NCBI GenBank assembly: GCA_934394545.1
Contig: CAKRRG010000017.1
Span: 1 to 44,176 of the forward strand
Length of the DNA stretch: 44,176 nucleotides
Source: an uncultured Blautia sp.
GTDB taxonomy: Bacteria > Bacillota > Clostridia > Lachnospirales > Lachnospiraceae
Direction of reading: 5' to 3'
Positions 1 through 7,497 of the stretch are shown piece after piece. Each line of letters begins with the position of its first letter. Positions within the stretch are counted from its first letter, which is position 1. The translations under genes were made by a program, and so were the position numbers. The notes beneath the pieces are model-generated. The model was given only the letters and a program-made list of their open reading frames with translations, was not told the DNA's origin and searched no databases.

Positions 1-13
1 ACTTTGTTCCGTC

Positions 14-107
14 AAGGGAGCTACACTCCCTTGCGACGCTTGTGCGTCTATCCCTTGTGGACTTGCCGTCCGCAAACAGCATGAAATGCTGTTCGCCGCC
101 AGCAAGT
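14..107. other. Hairpin cluster, candidate oriT of the mobilization remnant
   Basis: Four perfect inverted repeats lie back to back: AAGGGAG (14-20) with CTCCCTT (26-32); GACGC (35-39) with GCGTC (44-48); and a nested pair, ACTTGC (61-66) with GCAAGT (102-107), enclosing AACAGCAT (75-82) with ATGCTGTT (86-93). Dense hairpins just upstream of a relaxase gene are typical of transfer origins, and the DUF3847 and MobL genes start about 100 and 430 bases downstream. The nick site cannot be assigned by eye, so oriT is an inference from position and structure. Confidence 0.4.
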
Positions 108-131
108 TTGGAAAAACAAATACCGAAAATC

Positions 132-178
132 AGACCGTTGACTGGTCGCACTATGCGAAAAGTCGGCGGTCTTTTTTT
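132..178 (+). terminator. Stem-loop with T-tract upstream of the DUF3847 gene
   Basis: AGACCG (132-137) pairs with CGGTCT (167-172). Nested inside are GACT/AGTC and GCA/TGC, and a run of T follows to 178. It looks like an intrinsic terminator for plus-strand transcription entering from the left, placed just before the ribosome binding site of the next gene. It could also act as a leader attenuator. Confidence 0.45.
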
Positions 179-210
179 ATCCCCAAAATCAAAAAAGGAG
201 GTCAAGCACA

Positions 211-570
211 ATGACAAAACCGAAAACCCTTGAACAGCTCCGAGCCGAAAAGGAACGAGCTGAGACGCAGCTTGCACAGGAGAAGCACAAGCTCAACCGT
301 CTTGAGAACAGAAAGAAATATCTGGAGAAAGGCGAAAGGCAGAAACGCACCCATCGTCTTTGCAATCTGGGCGGCACGATTGAGAGCCTTGCCCCGGAGG
401 TCAAAGATCTCACACGCACCGAAATGACAGAGCTGATGGAACACATCTTTTCCCTGTCCGAAGTCCAGCGAGCCGTCCGTCACATGGCGATTACCCACAT
501 CAGCCAAGCAAACAGAGAAAAGGAGTTGAAAGCCGATGGCACTATTTCATCTGAGCGTCACGCAGACTAA
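211..570 (+). CDS. DUF3847 family protein of a mobilizable element
   Basis: This 119-residue charged, mostly helical protein begins MTKPKTLEQLRAEKERAE. Residues about 5-45 look like a coiled coil rich in Lys, Glu and Arg. The sequence and its place directly before a MobA/MobL relaxase match the DUF3847 proteins found next to relaxase genes in mobile elements of Firmicutes. Its biochemical role is not established; an accessory role in relaxosome assembly or regulation is plausible. A good ribosome binding site (AAGGAGG, about 195-201) precedes the ATG. Its 3' end overlaps the relaxase start by 35 bases, which suggests translational coupling. The gene is visibly GC-richer than the genes to its right. 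Confidence 0.7.
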   Translation: MTKPKTLEQLRAEKERAETQLAQEKHKLNRLENRKKYLEKGERQKRTHRLCNLGGTIESLAPEVKDLTRTEMTELMEHIFSLSEVQRAVRHMAITHISQANREKELKADGTISSERHAD

Positions 571-1321
571 GCGAAGCGCAGGACAGTCCGCTATTGCTTC
601 TGCCGCCTACCGTGCCGGGGAGCGATTGTATAGCGAGTATTACGGCGAATACAGCGACTACACCCGCAAGGGCGGCGTGATCTGCTCCGACATTCTCCTG
701 CCGTCCCATGCACCGCCCGAATACGCAGACCGCCAGACCCTATGGAACGCCGTGGAAAAAGCCGAGCGTGGAAAGAACGCCCAGCTTGCATACAGCTTTG
801 ACATTGCCTTGCAGAATGAATTTTCCCTTGAGGAAAACATCGCTCTTGCAAGGCAATTTTTGTTGGAGAACTTTGTGAGCCGGGGCATGGTGGTTGACTT
901 CGCCGTACACCAGCCAGACCGGGAGGACGGCGGCATACCAAACCCGCATTTTCATGTGCTTTGCCCCATCCGCCCCATCGAGCAGAACGGCAAATGGGGA
1001 CTAAAGCAACGCCGGGTGTATGAGCTGGACGAGGACGGCAACCGTATCCGGGACGCAGACGGAAAGTTTGTGTTCAACGCCGTTCCCACTACCGACTGGG
1101 GCAGTCCCGAAACGCTGGAATACTGGCGGCAGACATGGGCGGAGCTATGCAACGCCAAGTTTGCGGAAAAGGGGCTTGACGTTCGTATCGACCACCGAAG
1201 CTATGAGCGTCAGGGCGTGGAGCTTCTTCCCACCGTCCACGAGGGCGCAACCGTCCGGGCAATGGAGAAGAAAGGCATACGCACCGAGAAGGGCGAGTTC
1301 AATTCCCGCCGCCTGCACTGA
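536..1321 (+). pseudogene. MobA/MobL family relaxase, 3'-truncated
   Basis: The N-terminal part of a MobQ-type relaxase, which nicks oriT and covalently carries the DNA strand during conjugative mobilization. The start (MALFHLSVTQTKRSAGQSAI) and the motif NPHFHVLCPIRP, with the His-x-His metal-binding pair of the relaxase fold at about residues 137-139, are clear. The reading frame stays family-like to about KGEFN, then runs into SRRLH and a stop, where full-length members continue for hundreds of residues. The break lies near 1303-1321 and coincides with a change from GC-richer to AT-rich sequence, so the gene was cut by the neighbouring element or by a deletion. AAAGGAG at 519-525 sets the start. 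The remaining 261 residues are not expected to support mobilization. Confidence 0.75.
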
Positions 1322-1336
1322 TGCTTAGAGACGAGG

Positions 1337-1378
1337 GTATTATCCGCGTCCTGGATAAATTTGCATTTTGTATTATCC
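1337..1378. repeat. Short direct and inverted repeats at the left edge
   Basis: GTATTATCC occurs at 1337-1345 and 1370-1378, and the inverted form GGATAA lies between them at 1353-1358. The repeats sit just inside the point where the relaxase homology ends. They may belong to the element's end or to a recombination scar. Nothing else in 1322-1459 was recognised. Confidence 0.3.
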
Positions 1379-1459
1379 AAAAGCTGCTTTCAAATTTTGT
1401 GGGATATTTGAGGAAAAGCATATAAAATTATGTCATTATTGATATTTTGATTTTCGATT

Positions 1460-1478
1460 ATGTCGAAAGCGACATTTT
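1460..1478. other. Palindrome ATGTCG-AAAG-CGACAT, candidate left-end recombinase site
   Basis: ATGTCG (1460-1465) and CGACAT (1470-1475) form a perfect inverted repeat around AAAG. It contains TGTCGAAA, the reverse complement of the TTTCGACA core of the iterons at 2887-2973. The overlapping 13-mer AAAGCGACATTTT (1466-1478) resembles AAAACGACGTTTT at the right end (12309-12321). A recombinase binding or core site is inferred, not shown. Confidence 0.35.
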
Positions 1479-1490
1479 ATAATTATGATA

Positions 1491-1531
1491 ATGGCATTTT
1501 GACATTAACGGGATATAAAAGAAAATGCCAT
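1491..1531. repeat. 10-bp perfect inverted repeat overlapping the terminator
   Basis: ATGGCATTTT (1491-1500) is the exact reverse complement of AAAATGCCAT (1522-1531). The right arm shares bases with the terminator stem at 1528-1548, so the two structures cannot form together. Confidence 0.5.
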
Positions 1532-1548
1532 CACTGTTTCAGTGGTGG
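1528..1548 (-). terminator. Terminator of the minus-strand gene of unknown function
   Basis: On the minus strand CCACCACTG, an AAA loop and CAGTGATGG form a 9-bp stem with one G-T pair. It is followed by CATTTTCTTTTA and lies 9 bases after the stop of the gene ending at 1557. Confidence 0.55.
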
Positions 1549-1556
1549 TAGCAATT

Positions 1557-2870
1557 TTAATAAATTAATGAACCGTAAAAACTTCTATATAAGATGCCGT
1601 CAGACATTTTGTCTAAGGTTTCAAGTACAGAGGACATAAGGGCGTTATGAATAATTTCTTCATTTATTTCTTTCATTTCTTCAAGTTCTTCGTCCGTCAT
1701 GAAGGCCGGGTTAAAGCTATAGCATCTGTCAGGTTCGACATACTCCAGATTACGTACACTGGACAGTAGCATATAGGACAGTCTTTCTGGTTCATAGCCT
1801 CGCTTTTTTCTGAACTCCTGTATTGCCTTTTGAATTTGAAAAGGTAAAAGCATATGAAATTCATTTATCTCGAAAAAGCTATCAATAAAATTTGGTTGTT
1901 CTCTTAAGATGAATTCCAAATCATTTATAAAACCTAGATCATCTGAATTTCTATAGTCTAATAAAAACTTAATAGTAAACGCACAGATGGATTGTGCTTC
2001 TTTGACCGAACAACTTCTGCAATACATTTGTTTTAATGCTATTAATGTTTCAGAACGCAGTGACAAAAAATTTGTTTTTGCTTCAGGATGTTTATCGGCA
2101 TAATCCTTCATGACAGTTAGCAATTGAAATTCATCAAAGGTATACGTGGCGTCCGGTAAAACACTATGTAATGTTTTATATAGAGCGTAATTAGCAGGAA
2201 TACATATGCAGGCTTTTTTATTAGAACCATATGCGTGTCTTTGCATATTCTGCTTTAAGGAATCAAAATTATCATCAATGCAGATATCAAACAAAGAAAA
2301 CTCAAGATATTTAGGCTTGTCACCCAAATAGGCATATGTACAAAAGGTTAAAATAGACTGTTTATAGGGTACTGATACAAACCAGAGATGAGTGTATCTA
2401 TCCGGATAAGCTGGAAAAGCATGATTCCTTTTGGCCCAAGGGAGCAAAGTGTCGTAGGCATCTGTTGTAGCATTTTTACCCAATGGAAAGCGTTTCAGCA
2501 AATCATCATATGTGTATGCAGGATCACGGAAGTATTGGTGTAGCATATCCATGGCATCGTGCGTGTACTTTCCCTCAACCATGCTGAGGACTTCTTCACA
2601 GACATTTCCGTTTTCGTCTTTATATCGTGGAACGCGGATTGATACCCGGACGAGCTCGCCTTTATTATTCACATCATAGACCTGATGCTGAGTATACGGC
2701 GTATAACCGGCAGGTAGGGCATCAACATTGCGTGGCATCGTGTAATATTCGCAGGGGATGCCGCTGGGAGTAGCCGTGGCACATCTCTTTGGAAAATCTC
2801 GTCGCATTCTTCGTAACTGATCATAATTACTATACATATACACTCCCCAAAAATCAGGAATCTTATTCAT
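1557..2870 (-). CDS. Uncharacterised 437-residue protein of the trio element
   Basis: I do not recognise this family. The protein begins MNKIPDFWGVYMYSNYDQLR. It has no signal peptide, clear membrane segment or nucleotide-binding loop. The central part is mixed alpha/beta and rich in aromatic residues, with scattered cysteines (for example YCRSCSV near residue 285); the C-terminal third is helical and acidic. An in-frame ATG 11 codons downstream, preceded by GGGAG, is an alternative start; the first ATG has AAGGAAA. It is transcribed away from the recombinase operon, and its upstream region is the iteron array, so both transcription units may share a control region. A role in element maintenance, target choice or regulation is possible, but the sequence does not decide this. 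Confidence 0.6.
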   Translation of the reverse strand: MNKIPDFWGVYMYSNYDQLRRMRRDFPKRCATATPSGIPCEYYTMPRNVDALPAGYTPYTQHQVYDVNNKGELVRVSIRVPRYKDENGNVCEEVLSMVEGKYTHDAMDMLHQYFRDPAYTYDDLLKRFPLGKNATTDAYDTLLPWAKRNHAFPAYPDRYTHLWFVSVPYKQSILTFCTYAYLGDKPKYLEFSLFDICIDDNFDSLKQNMQRHAYGSNKKACICIPANYALYKTLHSVLPDATYTFDEFQLLTVMKDYADKHPEAKTNFLSLRSETLIALKQMYCRSCSVKEAQSICAFTIKFLLDYRNSDDLGFINDLEFILREQPNFIDSFFEINEFHMLLPFQIQKAIQEFRKKRGYEPERLSYMLLSSVRNLEYVEPDRCYSFNPAFMTDEELEEMKEINEEIIHNALMSSVLETLDKMSDGILYRSFYGSLIY

Positions 2871-2886
2871 TTTCCTTTCCTTTCTT

Positions 2887-2973
2887 AAATTTCGACAACA
2901 ATCGGGTAAAAAATAAAATTTCGACAGCAGTCGGGTAAAAAATAAAATTTCGACAGCAATCGGGTAATAACAG
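2887..2973. repeat. Three tandem 29-bp iterons
   Basis: Three copies with a period of exactly 29 bases begin at 2887, 2916 and 2945. The conserved core is AAATTTCGACARCARTCGGG followed by TAA and an A-rich linker; copies differ at single positions. The array lies between the two divergent transcription units and abuts the ribosome binding site of the minus-strand gene. It looks like binding sites for an element-encoded protein, such as a recombinase, the HTH protein or the protein of unknown function. Confidence 0.8.
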
Positions 2974-3005
2974 GTCTGTATTGCATAAATTTGAGTAATT
3001 GCAAA

Positions 3006-3034
3006 TTGTAAATAAAAAGAGACTGTACGATACT
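3006..3034 (+). promoter_or_regulatory. Candidate promoter of the recombinase operon
   Basis: TTGTAA (3006-3011) and GATACT (3029-3034) are separated by 17 bases, about 60 bases before the first gene of the operon. Four of six -10 positions match consensus, so it is plausible but weak. Confidence 0.35.
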
Positions 3035-3067
3035 AAACATAACGATATCGCACCATTAATTATATAC

Positions 3068-3079
3068 CAGATATATCTG
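3068..3079. promoter_or_regulatory. Palindrome CAGATATATCTG, possible operator
   Basis: A perfect 12-bp palindrome lies in the leader of the operon, 16 bases before the ATG of the HTH gene. It could be an operator for the HTH protein encoded immediately downstream, but short AT-rich palindromes also arise by chance. Confidence 0.3.
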
Positions 3080-3095
3080 TGAGAAAAGAGGTAAG

Positions 3096-3350
3096 ATGAA
3101 AAAATACGAACACCTGGTCGAACAAAAAGAGGCAGAATATCAGGCAAATGATATAAAGATCTGGAATGTGCTGAAACAAATGACGGTAAGGGAAATAGCC
3201 TTATCCCCTGTGCGTAATATAGCTCAGGAAGCTGGTGTTGGTCGAAACACCTTATATAAGCACCGGACTGCTTACCGCTATATTGTAGAATGCCGTTTGC
3301 AGGAAGCTGAGCGCCTGAGAAAAATTCAGGAGGAGAGGAAAAATGATTAA
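3096..3350 (+). CDS. Small HTH DNA-binding protein
   Basis: An 84-residue basic protein. Residues about 38-62 (VRNIAQEAGVGRNTLYKH) read as a helix-turn-helix of the type seen in TetR N-termini and in small accessory proteins of Tn554-like elements. There is no ligand-binding domain, so it is probably a compact regulator or a DNA-architecture factor for recombination. It is the first gene of the operon, preceded by AGAGGTAAG and the palindrome at 3068-3079. It overlaps the next gene by 8 bases (ATGATTAA), so the two are translationally coupled. The HTH call is good; the exact family and target are unknown. Confidence 0.65.
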   Translation: MKKYEHLVEQKEAEYQANDIKIWNVLKQMTVREIALSPVRNIAQEAGVGRNTLYKHRTAYRYIVECRLQEAERLRKIQEERKND

Positions 3351-4161
3351 GATAGTATCGTGGGATGCGGCTGGGATAAGAAATGAATTTTTTGATTGTT
3401 TTCATAACTCTCAGGCAGATATTTTTTGTGTGCAAGATATGCAGTTGGAAGAGCTGCAATTTATGAGCTTTAATCCGTCGGGTTATTATTCTTATTGGAA
3501 TTGGCAGGAAAAAAATAAAAAATCGGGAACAGCTGTCTTTACGAAGTTAAAACCACTATCGTCTGCATGGGGAATTGATTCCAAATTGGACAAGGAAGGG
3601 AGAACACTGACCCTGGAATATGACAAATTTTATTTAGTCAATGTATTGACTCCAGAATCAACGAAGAAATACGATTCTGTTCGCCTGGAATGGGATATTC
3701 TGTTTTCACGCTTTGTTCTAAAACTAATGAGAAGAAAGCCCGTTATAATTTGTGGAAATTTGAATGTAGCTCATCAGATGATAGATATATCTGATATTAC
3801 ATATACTGGATTGGGCTGTACGGGACCGGAGCGCATTGGAATTTCTCACTTGTTAGAGCTTGGAATGACGGACACTTATCGTTATTGTCATCCACACCAG
3901 CAACAGTTCACATGGTATTCTTACAACTTGGCAATGAGAATAGATTATGTTCTGATTTCCAATGATATATTGAAGTATTTGAATGATAGCACTATATGTG
4001 ATGTTAGATATGGCGCAGTACATAGCCCGGTAGAGGTTCTATTGGATATAGAAGCACCGATGCCTGCGCTTGCAATAGAGGCAGATCCGTTACCTTTGCT
4101 TTATTGGGCAAGCAGACTGCCAAAACCACTTGATTTTGTTAAGGAGGCTGAAAATGAGTAA
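3343..4161 (+). CDS. Exonuclease III-like (EEP fold) protein with degenerate active site
   Basis: The 272 residues follow the exonuclease III/AP endonuclease family (XthA, EEP superfamily) from end to end. In that family the conserved SWNxxGIR Asn is here Asp8; the metal-binding Glu of LQExKL is Asp32; the Tyr of YTPN is Leu102; the Asp of GDLNVAH is Asn139; and the Asp of SDHCP is Val226. Asn141, Asp201 (RIDY) and His227 are kept. So most catalytic and metal ligands are altered while the fold signature and the DNA-contacting FTWYSY segment remain. Residues 235-272 are an extension without obvious family counterpart. It overlaps the genes on both sides by 8 bases. I infer a DNA-binding pseudoenzyme that helps the recombinases, rather than an active nuclease; residual or altered activity is not excluded. 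Confidence 0.75.
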   Translation: MIKIVSWDAAGIRNEFFDCFHNSQADIFCVQDMQLEELQFMSFNPSGYYSYWNWQEKNKKSGTAVFTKLKPLSSAWGIDSKLDKEGRTLTLEYDKFYLVNVLTPESTKKYDSVRLEWDILFSRFVLKLMRRKPVIICGNLNVAHQMIDISDITYTGLGCTGPERIGISHLLELGMTDTYRYCHPHQQQFTWYSYNLAMRIDYVLISNDILKYLNDSTICDVRYGAVHSPVEVLLDIEAPMPALAIEADPLPLLYWASRLPKPLDFVKEAENE

Positions 4162-5485
4162 GATTGTAGCTTTTAGCTCAAAAGAAAGCGAACGGAAAAA
4201 ATATATATTCCGAAACCGTGCTGTTCGGATTCCAGCAGAAAATACCCTCTTTCCATGTATCAGCCTGTATGATCAACAGACAGACATGTTGGTAGCTGTT
4301 CCGGGATATGAACGCTGGTACCTGCAGATGTCCAAGACAACAGCGCAGCGAAGTCCGACATTACAGAAAAAAGCATTCAACATATGTGCTTTTTTAAATT
4401 TTGTGTTATGGCATACTGACTGCGATTCTTTGAATGAAGTTTCGGTAGATATTTTAAGGGATTTTCTAATTGATTTTCGAGAAACAACAGACGGGGAGCC
4501 AAGAGATCCAGCCAGTTGGGAGAAAGGAATCACGGATGTGTATAATTTTTTAGATGCATATCAGAAATGCAATCCACATCTGCAGTATTCGTATTCGGCA
4601 GAAGATTTGATAACAACAACAGCAGTACGTAACATGGGATCCGGACGAAAGGCAGTTATCCGTGAAACAAATAAATTTTTTGTGAAGCCTCCTAAGAAAC
4701 TGAAGAAAAAGAACCGTTATTTGCTGGAGGGTTATTTGGAATTGCTTCTCTTTGAGGCGCGAAAATATGATCCAATGATTGCACTTGGAATTGCGTGTCA
4801 GGCGTATGGTGGATTACGTGAAGCCGAAGTTGTGAATCTGACACGTACCAGTATGCAGATGATTGACACGGGATTTGGACATATTGGAACGATTAAAATT
4901 AATCTGTTGGATGAAGCCGATTTTGCGAAAAATTATAAGGGAAAGTGTGAGTTTGGTCATATAAAAAAATACCGTATACAGCAGATCTATCCTGATTTTA
5001 TCTCAAAAATTGTGGAACTGTATGATGAACATGATTCTCTGCTGGAACTGAAACAGGCTTCCGACAATCCGGCTGCTCCCCTCTTCGTAAATAATCAGAG
5101 AAACCCGATGACTGTGGATAGCTACTGCGGACGTGTTGAAACGCTTTTCCGGAATTGTTTTGTACCGGCACTGAAAAATGCTTGTATAGTAGACGGATCC
5201 TGGGCTGAAAATGCACCATTTATTGAAACATGGGAAGACAAAATTTCTCCTGATGGTAAAAAAATCAGGGGAGAATTCCCTGGATGCCATATGTTCAGGC
5301 ATTGGTTTACGATGTATCTGCTGGGTAATACCACACTCTCTCATGATGAAATTGCTCACGTTTGGCGTGGTGACAGCAGTTCTGAGGCAATGGATGCTTA
5401 TATACACGTTAATGCTCAAATGATCAATCTGTATCAGAATGCGGTATTTACATTTCAGCAGTCAATTTTGGAGGAAATATTGTAG
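4154..5485 (+). CDS. Tyrosine recombinase, first of the trio
   Basis: A 443-residue integrase of the tyrosine recombinase family, which would cut and rejoin the element ends through a 3'-phosphotyrosine. An N-terminal SAM-like core-binding region (about 65-170) precedes the catalytic domain. The catalytic set is complete: Arg222 (YGGLREAEV), His379 and Arg382 (CHMFRHW), His402 (IAHVW) and nucleophile Tyr416 (DAYIHV). The start is the ATG at 4154 because AAGGAGG lies at 4141-4147; the frame is open to an earlier ATG at 4130. The gene overlaps the ExoIII-like gene by 8 bases, and its stop overlaps the next start (TAGTG). It is the only one of the three with an unmistakable active site, so probably the main catalyst. 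Confidence 0.85.
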   Translation: MSKIVAFSSKESERKKYIFRNRAVRIPAENTLFPCISLYDQQTDMLVAVPGYERWYLQMSKTTAQRSPTLQKKAFNICAFLNFVLWHTDCDSLNEVSVDILRDFLIDFRETTDGEPRDPASWEKGITDVYNFLDAYQKCNPHLQYSYSAEDLITTTAVRNMGSGRKAVIRETNKFFVKPPKKLKKKNRYLLEGYLELLLFEARKYDPMIALGIACQAYGGLREAEVVNLTRTSMQMIDTGFGHIGTIKINLLDEADFAKNYKGKCEFGHIKKYRIQQIYPDFISKIVELYDEHDSLLELKQASDNPAAPLFVNNQRNPMTVDSYCGRVETLFRNCFVPALKNACIVDGSWAENAPFIETWEDKISPDGKKIRGEFPGCHMFRHWFTMYLLGNTTLSHDEIAHVWRGDSSSEAMDAYIHVNAQMINLYQNAVFTFQQSILEEIL

Positions 5486-7497
5486 TGGAATATTACAGCA
5501 TACAAAAGGCATGTGACATGACAGGTGTTACCAATACTCTCATAAAAAGGCTTATTCGGGAAGAAAGAATCTCTCTGTCCAATGGGAAAATTCCGGAAGA
5601 TGTTATTTGCAAAATTGCAGATGAAAATAAAAAGTATATAAGTCTGCGGGAATACTCTTCTTCACATGACAGTAATCAGTTTCACGGGAATACAGCGAAA
5701 GACAGAAACAATTTACTGGACACGCTTGAAGAACAGGAATTCTTTGGTATCGAAATATATGAACATACAGAGTTGCTTATCGGAAACGGGAAAGATATTT
5801 TGTATTTTCAGCGATCAGAGGTGCCATTTCTGGATAGTAAACTAAAAGATTTTTTTCAAGAATATGGACACTCCGAAGAACAAAAGATAAAAAGGTTGTT
5901 GAAAAATACAAAGAAGGCAGGTACTGCCGGATATTTAGAAAAATATCTGTCAGAAGCTTTTTATGAGAGACCATATACGCCGTCTGTCACTGAATTTGTA
6001 CGACTCATACTGCAGATGCCAGCTCTTTCTAAGCTGACAGATGAATATGTGGCGGAATTGCTGAAACAGCCAATGTATGCTACCACAAAAGACCTTATTA
6101 TAAATTTTCTGAATTATGTTAAAAGGAAACAGAATGTAAAGTATAACGTATTTACAAAAATCAAGCCTGAAAGATCAAACGGCATTCCTGCGTACCAGGA
6201 CGATACATACCTTACGATAGCAACATACATTTTTAATGGTGATTATATTGCAGAACACAACATGATCGAGAAAGCTTTAGATAATCATATATATGCAGAA
6301 ATGTGGCTGTATCTTGCAATCTTCTTCTGTTGTGGCTGGCGGGCACAGGATGTATGTAACGGTTGGCAATATCTCAAATTATTCAGAAGGCCAATGTTCG
6401 ATATTTGTCCAGACACTTTATACACGGACATTCTGGAGGACAATCTGCCGGATGAGATCTACATACAGACCTGTAAATATGCTTTGGGAGCTATAGATCA
6501 GTCAGGTAGACTACCTTCAAAAACAGCCAATAAGAATCCAAGTCCATTAATGGCGATGATCACACCAGGATTATATACGTTTTATGGGCTGTTAACGCTG
6601 ATTGCAGAGGCACATATGCTGCAATCAGGTGACGGGTATATGAAGCCCCAGAGGGCGTCTTCATATCAAAACAAAATGCAACTGAGGGATTTCTTTGGAA
6701 GACCGATGTGGGATATCCTCGGAGGACAAAATATCCAGTCAAGACGGTTGAATAAGGATTTTCTACAGGGTGTTGAGAAGGCAGCCAGGGAACAGGGATG
6801 TGGCGGTGTTATGGCCTCCGCAGTAGCGTCCTATGCCCGCAATCATACAAGCCTGAATACAATTAGGACATATCTGCAGGATCACCGCCTGACAGGGGAA
6901 AATGCAGATATGGTGCTTTACTACATGATGGAGAGAGGTGTGTTTGGATTTGAACTATATCAAACGTTGATTACTGCATATCCAGATGCTATGAGAAAAT
7001 TGACTCTTAAAGAACAGAATCAGGCCATTGATCAGATGAATGTTACTCCTTTACAGCTGGAGGAAGCAGAATCTGGTGTGCGATCTATATTGGCTATACA
7101 GACTGAATTTAAAAATGGAAATGATACTGCTGTGCTTCAGATGCTCAAGACTATGTATGAGATAACGCAGAACCGGGGGCAGGGAAAAGACCACGGAGTG
7201 TACTGTCTGCTCCGAGCCGAGAAAATGGCATGCCAGCATGCTGAATGGGATTCCTGTCTGGCAAATGGCTGCCCATATCTTGTATTTACGAAGATCGGAT
7301 ACCTTCCTCTTCTGCGTATCCTGTTGAAGTATCAAACAGAAGCAAATAAAGGGAATAAAAAAGCCCAAACCGTTTTACAACAGGTTTTAATACCAAGGTA
7401 TCAGAAAATCCTAAACCAGTTAATGAAGGATATGAATATGTCCAAAGAAGACAGAAACGGGCTGAAAATGATTATGAGGGAGACTTTAAATGGATAA
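5485..7497 (+). CDS. Large tyrosine recombinase-like protein, second of the trio
   Basis: This 670-residue protein has an N-terminal HTH of the excisionase or MerR type (residues 1-45, YSIQKACDMTGVTNTLIKRL). A long helical region follows, then a segment with the first recombinase Arg (CCGWRAQDV, Arg286). The second box is unclear: HTSLNTIR (454-461) is the best candidate for a distorted HxxR, with a possible Tyr in FELYQTL. Near the C-terminus is a cysteine cluster (CQHAEWDSCLANGC). Size and order recall TnpB of Tn554, so I infer a recombinase-fold partner, perhaps with weak or no own activity. The start is GTG at 5485, one base into the previous stop, with GGAGGAAA at 5470-5477. It overlaps the third recombinase by 8 bases. 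Confidence 0.65.
   Translation: MEYYSIQKACDMTGVTNTLIKRLIREERISLSNGKIPEDVICKIADENKKYISLREYSSSHDSNQFHGNTAKDRNNLLDTLEEQEFFGIEIYEHTELLIGNGKDILYFQRSEVPFLDSKLKDFFQEYGHSEEQKIKRLLKNTKKAGTAGYLEKYLSEAFYERPYTPSVTEFVRLILQMPALSKLTDEYVAELLKQPMYATTKDLIINFLNYVKRKQNVKYNVFTKIKPERSNGIPAYQDDTYLTIATYIFNGDYIAEHNMIEKALDNHIYAEMWLYLAIFFCCGWRAQDVCNGWQYLKLFRRPMFDICPDTLYTDILEDNLPDEIYIQTCKYALGAIDQSGRLPSKTANKNPSPLMAMITPGLYTFYGLLTLIAEAHMLQSGDGYMKPQRASSYQNKMQLRDFFGRPMWDILGGQNIQSRRLNKDFLQGVEKAAREQGCGGVMASAVASYARNHTSLNTIRTYLQDHRLTGENADMVLYYMMERGVFGFELYQTLITAYPDAMRKLTLKEQNQAIDQMNVTPLQLEEAESGVRSILAIQTEFKNGNDTAVLQMLKTMYEITQNRGQGKDHGVYCLLRAEKMACQHAEWDSCLANGCPYLVFTKIGYLPLLRILLKYQTEANKGNKKAQTVLQQVLIPRYQKILNQLMKDMNMSKEDRNGLKMIMRETLNG

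Noticed and set aside
1319..1425. Frame reading LMLRDEGIIRVLDKFAF as a gene fragment
   Set aside because: It is open for only about 35 codons, has no start signal and no recognised family; the evidence is too weak to annotate.
2887..2973. Three repeats as a CRISPR array
   Set aside because: The units follow each other directly with no unique spacers, and no cas gene is near; they are iterons.
2863..3459. Minus-strand open frame of 198 codons
   Set aside because: It covers the iterons, the promoter region and the HTH gene; its sequence is low-complexity antisense and has no ribosome binding site.
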